From Osedax fenrisi (Eukaryota; Annelida; Polychaeta; Sabellida; Siboglinidae), in contig OZ025239.1 in the NCBI GenBank assembly GCA_964019155.1, positions 76,066,571 to 76,130,570 on the forward strand: a stretch of 64,000 nucleotides of DNA, read 5' to 3'. Every line of letters begins with the position of its first letter. Positions within the stretch are counted from its first letter, which is position 1. Shown here in pieces: positions 14,859 to 30,023 of this stretch. Below the pieces are notes generated by a model. The model was not told where the DNA came from and made no database searches. It saw only the letters and a program-made list of their open reading frames with translations. Made by a program: the position numbers and the translations under genes.

Positions 14859-17800
14859 GCGTATATCACGTAAACGACGTATACTATACGTGTTCGTCGA
14901 TATAGATTGGCAATTAATAAAACAAGTTGATATAAAGTAACGACATGCGCAGTTGATGTATCGCGATGTGAATGTCGTGCATGTCATCATCATCACCGTT
15001 GATATGTCATGCCGCTTTTTATATATAGTTATGTATACTCGATATTATATATCTTAATGTACACACTATGTACATTGTACACTGTACAATGTACAGTATG
15101 CATGCTATATTCATTTTACTTTATATATATATATCACTACGAGAGGTATTCGAGATATAGATGAACACGACCCATATGATATCGTGTTGTTAGCTGACAT
15201 AGCTTACATAATATGCCACGTCAGCATCACCAGTAGCATCATCAGTAGCAGCATCATCACTAGTATAACATACCGTATAGACATGTGCTAGTAATTTATA
15301 CATTGTTTTTATATAAAATTATATGTGTACGTGTGTTTTTTATAATTTTTAAATATCGGATAAAATAAATGTAACTATAATATAACAACTATACTATAAT
15401 ATATTATATTAGAATATATAGTGTGATATAGTAACGTATATATTGAGAGTTATAAAAACAATGCCATCCTAAAGTTAGCATCTACTAATGTTACTATCTA
15501 CAATGTACACTGTACATTACACGTGTTGTTGTACAGTCAGTGTGTTAACGAACTGTATAATCATTGCCACGGTTACCATCTATCCACGTACCCCAGCAAA
15601 CAGTATTAGCAGCATAACAGCATATGTAATAGCCTCAAATGTTTACATTGTGCTATTATGCTGCTGTTATTAGAATAGCAGCATAATATACTTTTAAAAT
15701 TAATAGCAGCATAATAGTAACATAATAGACTTTAAATATTTTTTAAATATACTTTAAAAACTGCCTGTGTGGCCCAGTGGCTAAGGCGTCAGACACACAA
15801 GCAGTAGGACACGGGTTCGACCCTCGTCCGGACCATTAATTAATTTTATAAAATGGGTCTTAAAATATTATTTAGAAGTGATCTTATATAATTGTGTATA
15901 AATAAATGATCGGCTCTCGTTAAAACCATGGATGCCTTAACATGAGAGCGGCTTCGAAGGGACATTAGAGCCATATATGGTTATAAGTGAAAACTTCATC
16001 TAAGTTCCTGGATGGGATGAAAAGACTCCACCAAATAAAAATAACAAAAAAAAAAATAACAATATAGCAGCATAATAGCATGAAAAATTAATAGCAGCAT
16101 AATATACATTTAATAGTAGCATAATAGCAGCATAATAGCACAATGTAAACATTTGAGGCTATTACATATGCTGTTATGCTGCTATTATACTACTATTACT
16201 GTTTGCTGGGACACTATAGTGTACATAGAGATCTATATAACTCTATAACTCGGGCCTATTGATATATTACAAAGCACTGCAGTATCACCGATACTCGTGT
16301 CTACTGCGTTGTCCAGTGTCATTAAATACACAGTATAGCATGTTTAGATATTGGTATAACGTTAAATAAAGTTGTAAAAACCAGTGTTTAACTAAACCAT
16401 TAGAAGAAACGCGATGACCTGGATTGATGAAAGTTACCCACCTCTCTATTTATACACACACCTGTGCGCGCGCGCGTGTGTGTGTGTACAGTGCGGTCGC
16501 CTATATTAATAGACGTGGCGATGGCAGTACCTGCTATATGTGTATCTGTATCTCCACATATAGGTATGCCACCCTGTCAGTACATACCTATTGTTATTAC
16601 GTAATCATATTGTGAGTCACACAATGAAAGGTAAACACACATGTATATATATATAGATCGTATATATAGCGCTGTGATGTAGGGTGAGTCATCGTGGATG
16701 AGATCACCACAATAGAAGCACTACTGCCGTTACCTAGGCGACGCGGTGTTGACAACACTACATTGTCTACTATGTGTGTAGTACACATTGTGTACCACCG
16801 TAATAGTTACATCAGCGGTGGTCATCTATTATTCACCGTTTGTCCGCATTGCGACCCCACGGTCCGGCCCAGTACACCCGCTTGAACCCACACCTGGACA
16901 CCTGCACCACCACTACTATCACCGCCAACGGGCTAAGTCGTACGTTTACGATTAGGCGCACTTAATGACGTCACTGGGTGCGACGGCTGCGGTGACGTCA
17001 TCGCCCGGGTAACGCACGTGACTGGTATTGCGTAACGCAGTTGTGTACGTTGCGGCAGAATAGTCTATAGGCGGGGGGGATACAGCTATCGATGTTATCT
17101 ATCTCTATAGCAACTGTGTGTGTATGCGTGTGTGTGTGTGTGTGACACACTGAGCGCGCGTGCAGAACAATAAGGAAATGGCGCGAAACAGTCACCACCA
17201 CCAGCAACAGCGTTACGGAAGTGGCGATGTCTAGTACTCTTTGTTACCGCTAGGGCAGTCATCGCTAGCGCCCCCTACATTCAGCATCGGTGGGCACCAC
17301 TGAATCACGGAGCTAACCTCTGTTTAGTGATCGTTTAGTACAATGGGTATTTATCTCAGCGGTGCGCCTCGCACCGATGTGTGTGTGGCGACCGCTCTCA
17401 CTCCACTAGCCATAGTCGTACACAGGTAGCTAACGCATATACGTATGAGTGTATTGATACTAATATAATCACTTATCTGCCACATATGTTGCCTACGTAA
17501 ATCTATATATATATAGTTATAAAACTGTAACGATCGATAACCGTGTACTTTTTTATATACTTTCGATACATCTAAATATATTGTACACACGATCTAGCGC
17601 TAATGACGATCTATTCTATAAATAGAACACATTATTTATCTCTGTTACTATTTTAGCATATCCGATGGAGGACATATTAATTATATAATATACGTGTGTG
17701 TGTGTTTGTGTGTGTGTGTGCCCGCACACATATAATTATAGACTGCAGTACTAATTAGAATAGCAGGTAGTGACACCGTTATAAAAAAGCACTGATCAAT

Positions 17801-18478
17801 GTGATTATACAATAACGCAACAAGTTATGTAACACACTGGGTTAGGTAAGAGTGGGCGTGTTTACGTGATGATGATGATTAGGTGTTCATCATCTTCTTC
17901 TTCTTCTCAGCATGTTTACTATTGTTTATGATAGGTAACCACCATCACACGTATGCACACACCCACCCACACATGCGTATATATACCACACTTCCTCTAT
18001 ATATAGATGTGTGTTCCGCGGCGCACACACACACACACACATCAATCTCCGTCAAACACATGTAATAAGTCAGGCATTGTCTCACCGCCACACTGTTTCC
18101 ATCACGTGCATAGTTCAGTAGAGACGGTCACATGACCCACCTGTAGTAGTCTTATCAATCATACACATTGGCAAGACTAGGGGAGTGATAGTTATGATAG
18201 TAGATGCTGACTTTCTACGTAGTTTACATGCCGCTTGTATCAGCAATATACACACTAACATGCACAATCGCACAATATAATTCTCACACTATCACACACA
18301 CACACTTTAGATACATGTTCAATACATTTCCCTCTTATTGGATCAAGCTACCCATCAATATTCGTAATAAGAAATGTAGTCATATATTTAAAAAGAATAA
18401 ATACTTCTAAAATATACAGACTTACTTTACTATAAACCACCCATAATACCACACACTACCTAGCCATACTAATTAATT

Positions 18479-18522
<44 letters not shown>

Positions 18523-19305
18523 ATTACTATGTACACAATAGTGACATTGTTTATACCATCATCATATGTTCTATGTAATCATGTAAATATACCACAGTCT
18601 TTTAACTGCTACTTTTTTCAGCTCTAGTTTAGTCACCAATGTTTATTCTCACCAATATGTTTATTATCATTGATGTTATTGATGTTTTTTTACACTGCTG
18701 CTTATGTATCATACATGGATATTTGTGTATGTAGAAAATATAGTATACACTGTATACTATATTTATGTACTATTTGTATACTATACAGTAATTTAGTTAT
18801 AAACAATTATATATCTCATAAATGTATAGAATCTCAATTTAATTGTTTCCCCTCACTCACTCGAACAATAGATGGATTGAAGCTTGCATCTGTGAGATCC
18901 TACCATCGACTATAGAATTTGAGGAACACCTACAAAACGGCGTGTTTCTAGCTAAAGTTGCCCATTTCATCTCCCCCAATGATTTTAAACTCAAGAAGAT
19001 CTTCGATAAAGATTTAACTAGATACGAGGTAATTACAATAATAATGATTATGTCGCCAGCTATAACATCACATTCGTTAACAAATAATATTTCATTTCAT
19101 TCTGTTATTTATTACGTCTGTTATTTAGAATAGTTTCATTATTTACCCTATGTCAACTATACAATATATAATGTTGATATTTATTATTTCAATGTTTATT
19201 GACTTATTACCTGCTAGTTTAACCTAGATTATATTTCTCTAGACAAGTTTATGATCCCCCCCACCACCCACATAACCTGAGATAGACTAGTATATTGTAA
19301 TTAAC

Positions 19306-19340
<35 letters not shown>

Positions 19341-22141
19341 TATATAAACTATACTAATAATAATAGTTATGTGACACTGTATAGATTGTTATCTTACTGC
19401 CTGAATGTTAACTACTGAATAGAGATTACACACTATAACAGCTAGCATTGTTTTATTTATATATGTATGTATAGATTAATGTTTGTATTTAGCCATTAAT
19501 TTTCCCATGATTTAATCTATTCCTAATGCTGAGTAATATATAGGTTTAGTGAATTATTTATTATTAATGAATGCATGCAATTTCTACTTTTCATGCATAC
19601 TTTATTTTATAAAGTTAAATTGATTTTATAAAATATTTATCTATTTATTTAACTTTTTTTCATTATAAAAGATAGATCAAGGTAAATACTTTTACATAAT
19701 ATATTGTGATATGTGAACAAATCCATAGTAAATCCAAAATATAATTATTATTTCAAATAATTTATTTGTAAATATATTGTATAATATATGAATATTTAAT
19801 TATACAAGATTAATATTGAATTTGAACAAGATGCTAAGTTGTTATTGAATTTAATACTAAATAAATTTGTGTTCTTAAAAAAAATCAATATAATACTGAA
19901 TAAAATATTACTGATGTTATTTTACCAATGAATTCATGAATTATACCTGCATATTATTATACCTGTAAATTTGTGTACTTTGAAATAGATACTTTTCAAT
20001 AGCATATTTACTTATAATTTAAAGATTCCAGATATATTTATTTATTTGTAAAATACAAATGCATTTCTTTATTTAATTTAAAGATTCCAGATATTTTAAT
20101 AAAAATAGGAATTTATTTATAAATTATGTTTGAAAAGATTTTTTTTCTATATTATTTATATTGACATGCTAAATAATATGATGTGTATTAAATTATATTA
20201 CGATTTTAATATAATCATATTGAAAGTATTCATTTAAAATTGAGATTTATAGAATTCAAATATGTATTGGTGGACCCTAATGCAATATGATAATATCATA
20301 CAAGTGAAAAATAAAGTTTTCAAAAACTTGCATAAACAGACATTCTGTCCTAGACTTTAACCTAGTATCTTACCTACACCATACCTAATGCCTACACCTA
20401 CACATGATACCCACACCTAATGCCTACACCTACACATGATACCCACACCTAATGCCTACACCTACACCTATACCTACACAGGCTAGTGGCCTACACTTTC
20501 GACACACAGACAACATCAACTTCTGGTTACAGTCTCTTAAACTCATCGGTATGCCAAAGGTCTGTCCGTAATGTTACCACTGAGCCTAAGTATTCTATAT
20601 CGTTAACCAATCGCATCGCAGGATTTCTATCCAGAAACTACAGATATATACAGCCGTAAGAATATACCTCGAGCGATATATTGCATACATGCTCTTAGGT
20701 TAGCTGTTGTCATCACCACCACTGCTACCACCACTGCCACCACTACTGCTACCACTACTGCTACCACTACTGATACCACCACTACTGCTACCACCACTAT
20801 TGCCACCACCACTGCCACCACCACTGCTACCACTGGTATCAATACTAGCACCACTGATACCATTGTTACCATCTCCACCATTATCATAAATACACTATCA
20901 TTATAATCATCATTACCATCATCATATTATTACCAATACCACCACCATCATATTCATCATTAGCCAACTAGTATTGCTACTAACTATAAACTACTACCCC
21001 TTAACTACCAATATATCATCTACCCCCCACTACATGTATCAGCTCCAACATAACTAGCTTTATCATCATCAGTATTTGTTTGTAATATCTCTAACTTTAC
21101 TTTCTTGCAGTCTTTTTCTTTTCAAAATTGGAAGAGCCCCAAAGATTCAAAGTCTTTATGGAAAAATACAGTTCACAGGTAGGGGTAATAACTGTGTTAT
21201 TCAAAAAAGTATATATATCGAATAGAAATCATTTATATATCTATTATAATATATTATTAGTATTACTATTATAATATATTATAATCTATTTTAATATATT
21301 ATTTATATATTTATATAATCTTACTTTAATATATTTTAATATAATAATTTAATTTATATATTTCTAGTTGATCCATTATCTTGTTAAGCTACTATTCTCC
21401 CTTCGTAGTTAGCATATTATAACAAATATAACTAATAGGTATTTATTTTACAATATTAATAAAGGTTCACAATGATAATAATATTATTAATATTACTATA
21501 TCTCTACATGCATTTTATTATGTAATAAAATTCAACTATTGGATAATGACAGTAATATATAAGAGGCTATCTATACAATTACACATTCAGCCATGTAGTA
21601 CCCCCCCTGGTGTGATAACTATGTACAGAATCATTATACTTATAACATTATCATATATTAAATATACATATATTTAATACCATACATAAAAACTAATGGT
21701 AATATTATACATATTTTTCTTATACACTATCACACACACATACATATACACACATACACACATACATATCAATACACATACACACATATATATTTATTAT
21801 CAGTATATATATATACTACTCATCAATAGAAACTTGTTGCTGATTATTTTAAACACTATTGAGATATGTTTTATATATGTAAGTGTTTAACCATTTCAAT
21901 TACAATTTTCAATTACAATTACATACATACACACACATTCAGAGGAAGAGATATGTGCCATGCGGAAGGAACTAGATAAGTATGGAATACAGATGCCCGC
22001 GTTCCACAAGATAGGAGGCATACTAGCTGACGAGATGCCAGTTGATGAGGCTGCACGTTAGTCATCAGCATCATCATCATCATCATCACCATCATTAATA
22101 TCAGCATCATCATCATCATTATCATCATCATCATCATCATC

Positions 22142-22175
<34 letters not shown>

Positions 22176-22344
22176 CCATCATCATCATCAGCATCATCAT
22201 CAGCATCATCATCATCATTATCATCATCAGCATCATCATCAGCATCACCACCAGCATCATCATCATCATCTTCACCATCATCATCATCATCATCATCATT
22301 ATCAGCATCATAACCATCAGCATCATCATCATCATCATCATCAT

Positions 22345-22394
<50 letters not shown>

Positions 22395-25300
22395 CTATCA
22401 TCATCACTACATAGTACACTGTACAGTAGAGCCCTGGACAGGGAGTGTTTGTTTACTACTATGTGTCATATAGATGTGTCTGGTGAAATCTACTTTCTTT
22501 TTATATTGATTACTTTTCATTCATGTCAGATATTTTAAATATGTCACCTTATTAAATACGTTCATTATAGTATATATAATATATTCATATATATATATAT
22601 ATATATATACTTTTTATAACATTTACACTAGTATAATAACATACTAGAAGCCATATGATTACTTTTGCAACACCAACAGAGTGGTATATTACATACACGC
22701 GATGTGGTTAAAGTTCTGAAATATTCATGTTTTCCATGCGATTTCAACATTATACTTATAAATGTTAGGAGATCATTACGATAGCAGAGTATGTCTAGTG
22801 TTCGATGAAGGTCATGATAATCATGAAGGTCATATACACCTATACATATAGGTCACCTATACATATACTGTAGATAACATACACCTATACTGAAGGTCAC
22901 CTATGTTGAAGGTCACCTATACCTCTATTAACATTGCACGTCACACACACACAGTCCACGCCGCGATCATCGCTATCAACGAAGCAATAGACCGCGAGAT
23001 AGCAGTGGAGACCACCGCCTCGCTCCGTAACGAAGCAGCTAATCTCGTCAATATCAGCGATGCGTTGACCGACACCTATCAGCGTGTCCTTAAGGACGCC
23101 AAGGTCGAGAAGCTACAGGCCGCTATATTCAAGGTAAGGTCGTATGTATGATTGCATGTAATTACTTTGTTGACATATTTCATGTAATCATATTTCATGT
23201 AATCATTTATGATGTAATCACTGTTATATAATAAGGGTCCCTAAGGATTAACCCAATACTGTTAATTAATTCACACCACCCCCCCACACACATATATAGC
23301 ATGTAAAGGTTTGTGTTTTCCACAGGTTGTTTTGAGTTTGTTTGTTTTACTTTGTATATAGTTACTGATTTGTTTTTATGTTTCGATTAAACCATGAAAC
23401 TTTATCTTTGGATAGAGGAATATTAATATATATAATATATTAATTATATATATAATATGAAAAGAGCGTTATATAAACTAATATATATATATGTAATATG
23501 GAATATAAATGCAAAATATATTTCTATTTATTAACTATGATATAATTTTGGATTATATAGATAATTATAATATATTTAACAATTGGTAGTATTGGTTTAT
23601 AATTTCTAAATATATAACAAATATATGTATATACAATATGATATCTTCTCTATATAACAATAATATTAATAATCCGTTATCCAATGAAATCTCTTGTTTT
23701 ATATTTGAGGTATATTCCTATTTATTATAAACTGTTATTTTTATTTTTTAAACTATTAAAATCCATTTATAATAATGATATTTTAATAGTACTAATACAT
23801 ATATTAGTAGATAAGTCATTAATTTATTAGTAAACAAAGTTCATTCATCCTTAAATTACATTTTTTTATATATTGTAAAATGTGTTGGTGCTATAATATA
23901 AAAGATAAAAAAAGAAGTTTACTATCTATGTGTTATTTATAATATAAATTTGTATCAAACTATACACTTTTAAAATGAAAATAATATGCCTTTAATTATT
24001 ATTTTTATTATGAAAACTAAGTGTTCATTACTAATATATTACAAAGCAATAGGATATGGAGGGTTTAAATGCTATAAATATCTATGTGGTGAATAAAAGC
24101 TAATTTATTTTGCATGTAATTTAATAGATCAATGAAAACATTGTAGTATGCAAATCGCGGCAAACTTAAATCGATTTCGATACTTCTGCTAGCATAGATG
24201 TATGAATACTAATCACTTTGCTTAGATAGGGAGTATTATATCTTTGCTTCGCAAAATCTTTGATACATATAAATACCAAAGATTTTGCGAAGCAAAGATA
24301 TAACACTCCATATGCATGAAAAGTAATTTAGTAATACCCAATGCCGCTGCTAGCAGTAGTATCGAATCACTGAAATATATTTAGGTTCGGCTCTGTTTTC
24401 ATACAACAATATTTTCATTGATCTATTAAATTAAATGCAATATAAATTAGCTTTTACTCACTAAATATATACTTATAGCATTTAAAACATACATATCATA
24501 TTTGTTTGTTATATATTAGTAATGAACACTTAGTTTTCATCATATAAATACTAATTTAAAGCATATTATTTAACATTTTAAAAGTGTATAGTTTGATACA
24601 AATTTACATTATAAACAACACATAGTTCCTAAAAGTAACCCTCTATAGGTGGCACTAGGGTATTTTGTATACAAATTCGAATTACACGATTTCGCATAAG
24701 TGTTATATCTCTACTTAGAAAAATCTTTGTAAATACTATATTTATCTAATATAAATATTAACTTATTATTTTTTATAACTTTCATATAATAATATAACAT
24801 AAAACTATTAATATATATTTAATTAATTAGTCAATTAATAGATATAAATACATTATTTTAATTGCTAATGAAATGTAGGTTAATTATTAAAAATAAAAAT
24901 AGATATTTTTAATATTATCATATTAATCATAATATTATTCATTATTTATATAGCCAAACACCAATGTTTACAATTAATTATTTCATAATAATACGATTTT
25001 ATATGTATTACATTCTAATTTTATAGCATATTTAACTTGTACAATTTATTATAATTATATATTATAATTGATTATATTATATTATATTATATTATTGATT
25101 ATATTATATTATTTTAAAATAAAAAAAAAAAATATTTAAATCACAAAAAAAAGAAACAAAATACACATTTTAATTTTTAATGTGTAAAAAAGATCATAAT
25201 AAAGCAAGCATATTATTATTATTCTGTTAAAAAATAGGTGTTTGTTTGTTTATAGTTCTAATATAATTCTAATTAATTAAAAGAAATAGTATCACTCTAT

Positions 25301-28300
25301 ATAAATCATTTAAAATGCTAATGATAATAGTATATTTATTAAAATAATCATTTTTCAATTATTTTACAATATTATGATTATAAAATTGGATATACCATAA
25401 AATTGCAAAATAAATATTATCATTAAAATAATGAATAAATTATGTTTTATGTAGGATAAAGGTAAACTCGTAAAAGAAGAATTTTAAAACACCACTAAAA
25501 CTATAAATTAAAAATATGCCATAAATATTTTAATAAAATTCTATATAATTTATAATTTTATATATTTTTATATTATTTATACTTATGATATATATTTAGT
25601 TTATATATATATATATAATGTTGAATATTTTGTATGTTTTTATGTGATATATATTATATATTTTTTCAATAAAATAATGAACATTTAATTAAAACAGGAT
25701 TTATTCAGAACAAATATTTGTTCGAATTGCATTCACATAAATATCATTAATCACTCCTCAAAATAATCACTTATAATTTATACTGCTTCCCAAACGCAAT
25801 CAATAAATGTTTTCGAATTACTATGATTAATGAATTAATTATAATAATTCTAAGAAATAATGCATTATATATAGTTTGCATTGAAGTTATTATCTAATGA
25901 ATATAACAGATTTAATTATAGATAGCACAACATTTAGTTTAGTACAATATCTCCACTATTATACCGAGTCTTTTATAATTATGTTACACTTTTGAGCTTC
26001 AATTACAAGGTTGACATGTCCCTAAGTATCATGTCCTCTCAGTATCATGTCCTCTCAGCCTGATATCCTCTCAGCCTGATGTCATATCATCCTATGCCCT
26101 CATCATGATGTCCTCTCAGCCTCACACACCCTCATCATGATGTCCTCTCAGCCTCACACACCCTCATCATGATGTCCTCTCAGCCTCACACACCCTTATC
26201 ATGATGTCCTCTCAGCCTCACACACCCTCATCATGATGTCCTCTCAGCCTCACACACCCTCATCATGATGTCCTCTCAGCCTCACACACCCTCATCATGA
26301 TGTCCTCTCAGCCTCACACACCCTCATCATGATGTCCTCTCAGCCTCACACACCCTCATCATGATGTCCTCTCAGCCTCACACACCCTCACGTTCATCAC
26401 CTACTATCACCCACTACCCAATAGATACACGGAGACTGCGAAACTTTCATCCCCGATGTTTACGATGAATTACTGACGCAATCAGAGCTGCAGAGCTACA
26501 TCAATAGAAGCAATAGTTAGTCACCTCTAGTACACCTTGTACACCACTACTACCTCTACATCTCTATTGCACGTTTATAATTTAAGTAAAAACAATTTTG
26601 TAAACAATTTTATTCAAATTTACTATCGAGATAAACTATTTATATTCACTACTATATTAATAAATATATTTAATATGAAATAAAAATAAACTTATTTATA
26701 GTAACAAAATATAGATTTGGATATCATAATTATCATACTGAAACTATACGGACCAATATGATATATATGCAGGCACTCGAACATGCACACTAACACCCAC
26801 CACCACCCACCACACAGTGAACAAAGTACTGGAACATCTACACATGGCCCTACGAGCGGGTGACAGCGACGACCTGTCTGTGTGTCTTCGCGCTCCGGCG
26901 CTCATGCTACGCGACTACAACGACGGCAACGCCCCCTTTTATCTAGAGTCTTTGAACACTAGCTGGATGAATAAGAAGGTACACTGTGCTATGTGCGACC
27001 ATTACTGTAGCATCAGTAGCCACTAGACTATGACATGTACAACTCGTGTGTGTGTGTGTGTGTGTGTGTATGAGACACTGCTGTTGTGTTACTACCGCAC
27101 CACTGTTCTATCAGGGCCGTCTATGTATGTGGCCTAGGATTATTTAGGATGTAATATCTACCGGCATAGCTACGGATTTTCCTAGGATAATTCTAAGACA
27201 ATTTATTTTCTCAGAACAACTGGCCCTATGCGATCTGTGATCAAGGGGATATCCCCATGGGACGGCCATTTTATTGAATTTACATCATAGAGATAGGGAA
27301 CTCATTGCCTCCGTTTATTGAGTATTTCTATTTATTGAATTTAAAAAGTAATATAATATAATTATAATTGTAATATAAAAATGATATTCATGCCTTCCCT
27401 CCTTCCTTACGCTAACCACGACTATCGCCTACAGAATAGTAACAATAATGCAGATTCCGATGATGAAACTCACACGGATATGCTGACAAAGGTCGAAGTT
27501 CAATCAATTATCACCGAAGTGAATGAAAGCTGTATACGCGCTACAAAATGTTTGTAATCAGCATGTGGATATCTCACAAGTAGCTCCCCTTATATTGTGT
27601 GTATTGCCTATAGTAGCTTTGTTATTGCACTTCTCTTTATTATGATAATCTATGTTTAATCATCAGTATAGAAGTTATCAAAATAGTAGTTATGAAATTA
27701 TTTCAAATCTTCAAATTAATTATTGTATTCAAACTTTTTTTTTGTTGAATATAATTTTTGAAGGGTAATTAACATTTTTAGAAGTTAGTTGCTATCTTAA
27801 ATAATCCTCAAATAATATTTTTTAAGTAATTTATAATTGATATATACAAACAATTTTTTTTTTAATTTAAAGCAGTAAAGTGTTATAAAGAATGTACAAA
27901 TATTTCATATAATAGTTAAATTTTACTATAAATTATATAATGTTGACAAACTTTTCCATATAAAATTATATATATATTTTTATTGTTATTTTTATTATTT
28001 ATATATATATATTTATGTTGTTTATTGATCATAGATTCATAGTATAATATAAACATTAAAATTACATGATCTAAATAATGATTTATCACTGGTCAACAAA
28101 TTATTTATAAAGAAATACAATTTCCAAAGAATTGTTCAAGGCATTCAATTTTATTTAATTCATTTCAAATGTTTACATTTATTGATAACACACAATACTT
28201 TAGACACATATATGGTCATCAATGATGAGTGATGGGGTCTAATATGTATTTGTATTTAAATACTCTGATTTGGTGTATTTGTATTTGTAAAAGTGTATTT

Positions 28301-29991
28301 GACCCCAACCCTGTTCATTCTATACAATAATTCATTAGTTTGCTGGATATTAATTTTTACCTGAGAAAATTTTAAATATTTCTCACATAATTTCACAAAA
28401 TATCGCCCCCCTCACATTAATACAATCACTAGTATCCGTATGACTTATCGTTATAGATCTATCTAATATGAATATAATACGATAACATGTATAGGAATAT
28501 CTCTTAGTAAACTAGTAGTAGACGTCTGTTATCGTAGATGTGATAGGACCGCCTCACACTCGATACCCCCTTACGCCTGATTGCGTAGTTCCCTCGCATA
28601 CCTACCTAGCGTGATGACCTTACCGATGACCTCTATAGTGAAGAAAGCCGTGTTCACGTTCAACCGTTCGCTGTCACAAGAAGACCCCGAAGTCACCATT
28701 AAAGCCCTGCACGACCCCGCGCTGGGTCTCACCTCGCTGCCCGAGTTTGCTTCTCACCTCTACCACCAGGAGTTTGTGAACATCAAGGCCGAGAACGACG
28801 TTAGTACTGTAGTACAGTAACGCGTGCTGAGATAATGTCTGCTTTACCATCATACAGCGCGACCTAGAATATAGTGAAATTATGACTGGCTCCATAGGTT
28901 TGTATTCTTTATTGGAATGTGTATCAATAATAATTGTTATAATTGTAATAATAGGTATAATAATAGAAATAATAGTTATAATAATAGTTATAATAATAAT
29001 TTTAATATTTGTAATAATAATAGTAATAGTAATAATAATAGTAATATTTATAATAATGGTAATAGTAATAATGATAGTTATAAAATTAATATTTGTTATA
29101 GAGTACATACACAAATAAAGAGGCTATTCTAGAGGAGTGCAGCTGTCACTAACACACTAACACACCTCCACACACATAGTACTGAAGTGCTGCGCAGATA
29201 TCAACGAATGCATAGAGTTGAATGACAGCGTCCATCTGGCCACACTACTGACCGCTGACAGTGCTTTCCTCATGGAAGTAACTGACCAGTACTCTGATAA
29301 ATATCTGAAACGCTTTAGAGATCTCAAGATCAGAAAGATATCGGTTACTATCACTACCACCACCACTACCATCACCATCTTGTTTACAAGTATATATTAC
29401 TGCATTTTATAATTATAATATAATTTTCATAAATTTAAAAAGAAGGATGTAATTTTACAACTGAAAAGTTTTAACAAGTTTTACACCATTAATATATATA
29501 TATATATATATATATATTAATGTTATATATTACTTATCACTAAGAAGTATAATGCTATTCTGCCTAGAATTAAATTTAAATTTAATTCAGCTTCACCTTC
29601 CTTATAACCTCCACCCTTATTTTCTAAGATCTTTGCTCGCTATTATAGGAAGGCGATTCCGATCTGCTCAGTCATAATGAAATACAGGCCTGCGTTTACG
29701 ATGTGAATCAAAAGACAAAAGCAGACAACGATCGTTAGTGTCCCCCACCCCCTTTCTAGTGTCTTTGTAACGCTACTCGTGCTCCAGGTGTCATCGCCGT
29801 ACAGAATATCAACGAAGCGATCGGAAGTAATGACCCTGACTTGACCTACGAGGCTTTAAGTCGACCCGAAGCTAATATTGTGGATCTGGATGTCAGACAA
29901 ACTTATCATTATCATCAACTTCTCGATAAGTTCAAGACACACAAGGCTAAGGTAAGCCTAATAGTCCAGTTTACATATTTGTTTTTATATC

Positions 29992-30023
<32 letters not shown>

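Larger units (their letters stand above)
10270..18871 (+). other. IQGAP intron 1 (8.6 kb)
   Basis: Contains the TAG/CAG array, hAT-like element and SINE-bearing MITE listed separately, plus (TA)n at 12579-12610, 12717-12758, 14816-14855 and 18481-18520 and (CA)n at 12861-12966. From about 13300 to 18100 it is GC-richer than the flanks, with trinucleotide tracts, CRE and E-box motifs. No exon recognised, but an alternative promoter could lie here. Confidence 0.7.

Noticed and set aside
15763..15835. Functional tRNA gene
   Set aside because: A and B boxes and the T arm are present, but the acceptor and anticodon stems do not pair and an A-tailed body follows, so it is a SINE head.
21919..22419. 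166-residue Met-rich minus-strand frame
   Set aside because: Read-through of the CAT/ATC array; it also overlaps IQGAP exon 6 in antisense.
26086..26391. CRISPR-like array of 32-bp repeats
   Set aside because: Units are contiguous with no unique spacers and lie in an animal intron; this is a minisatellite.
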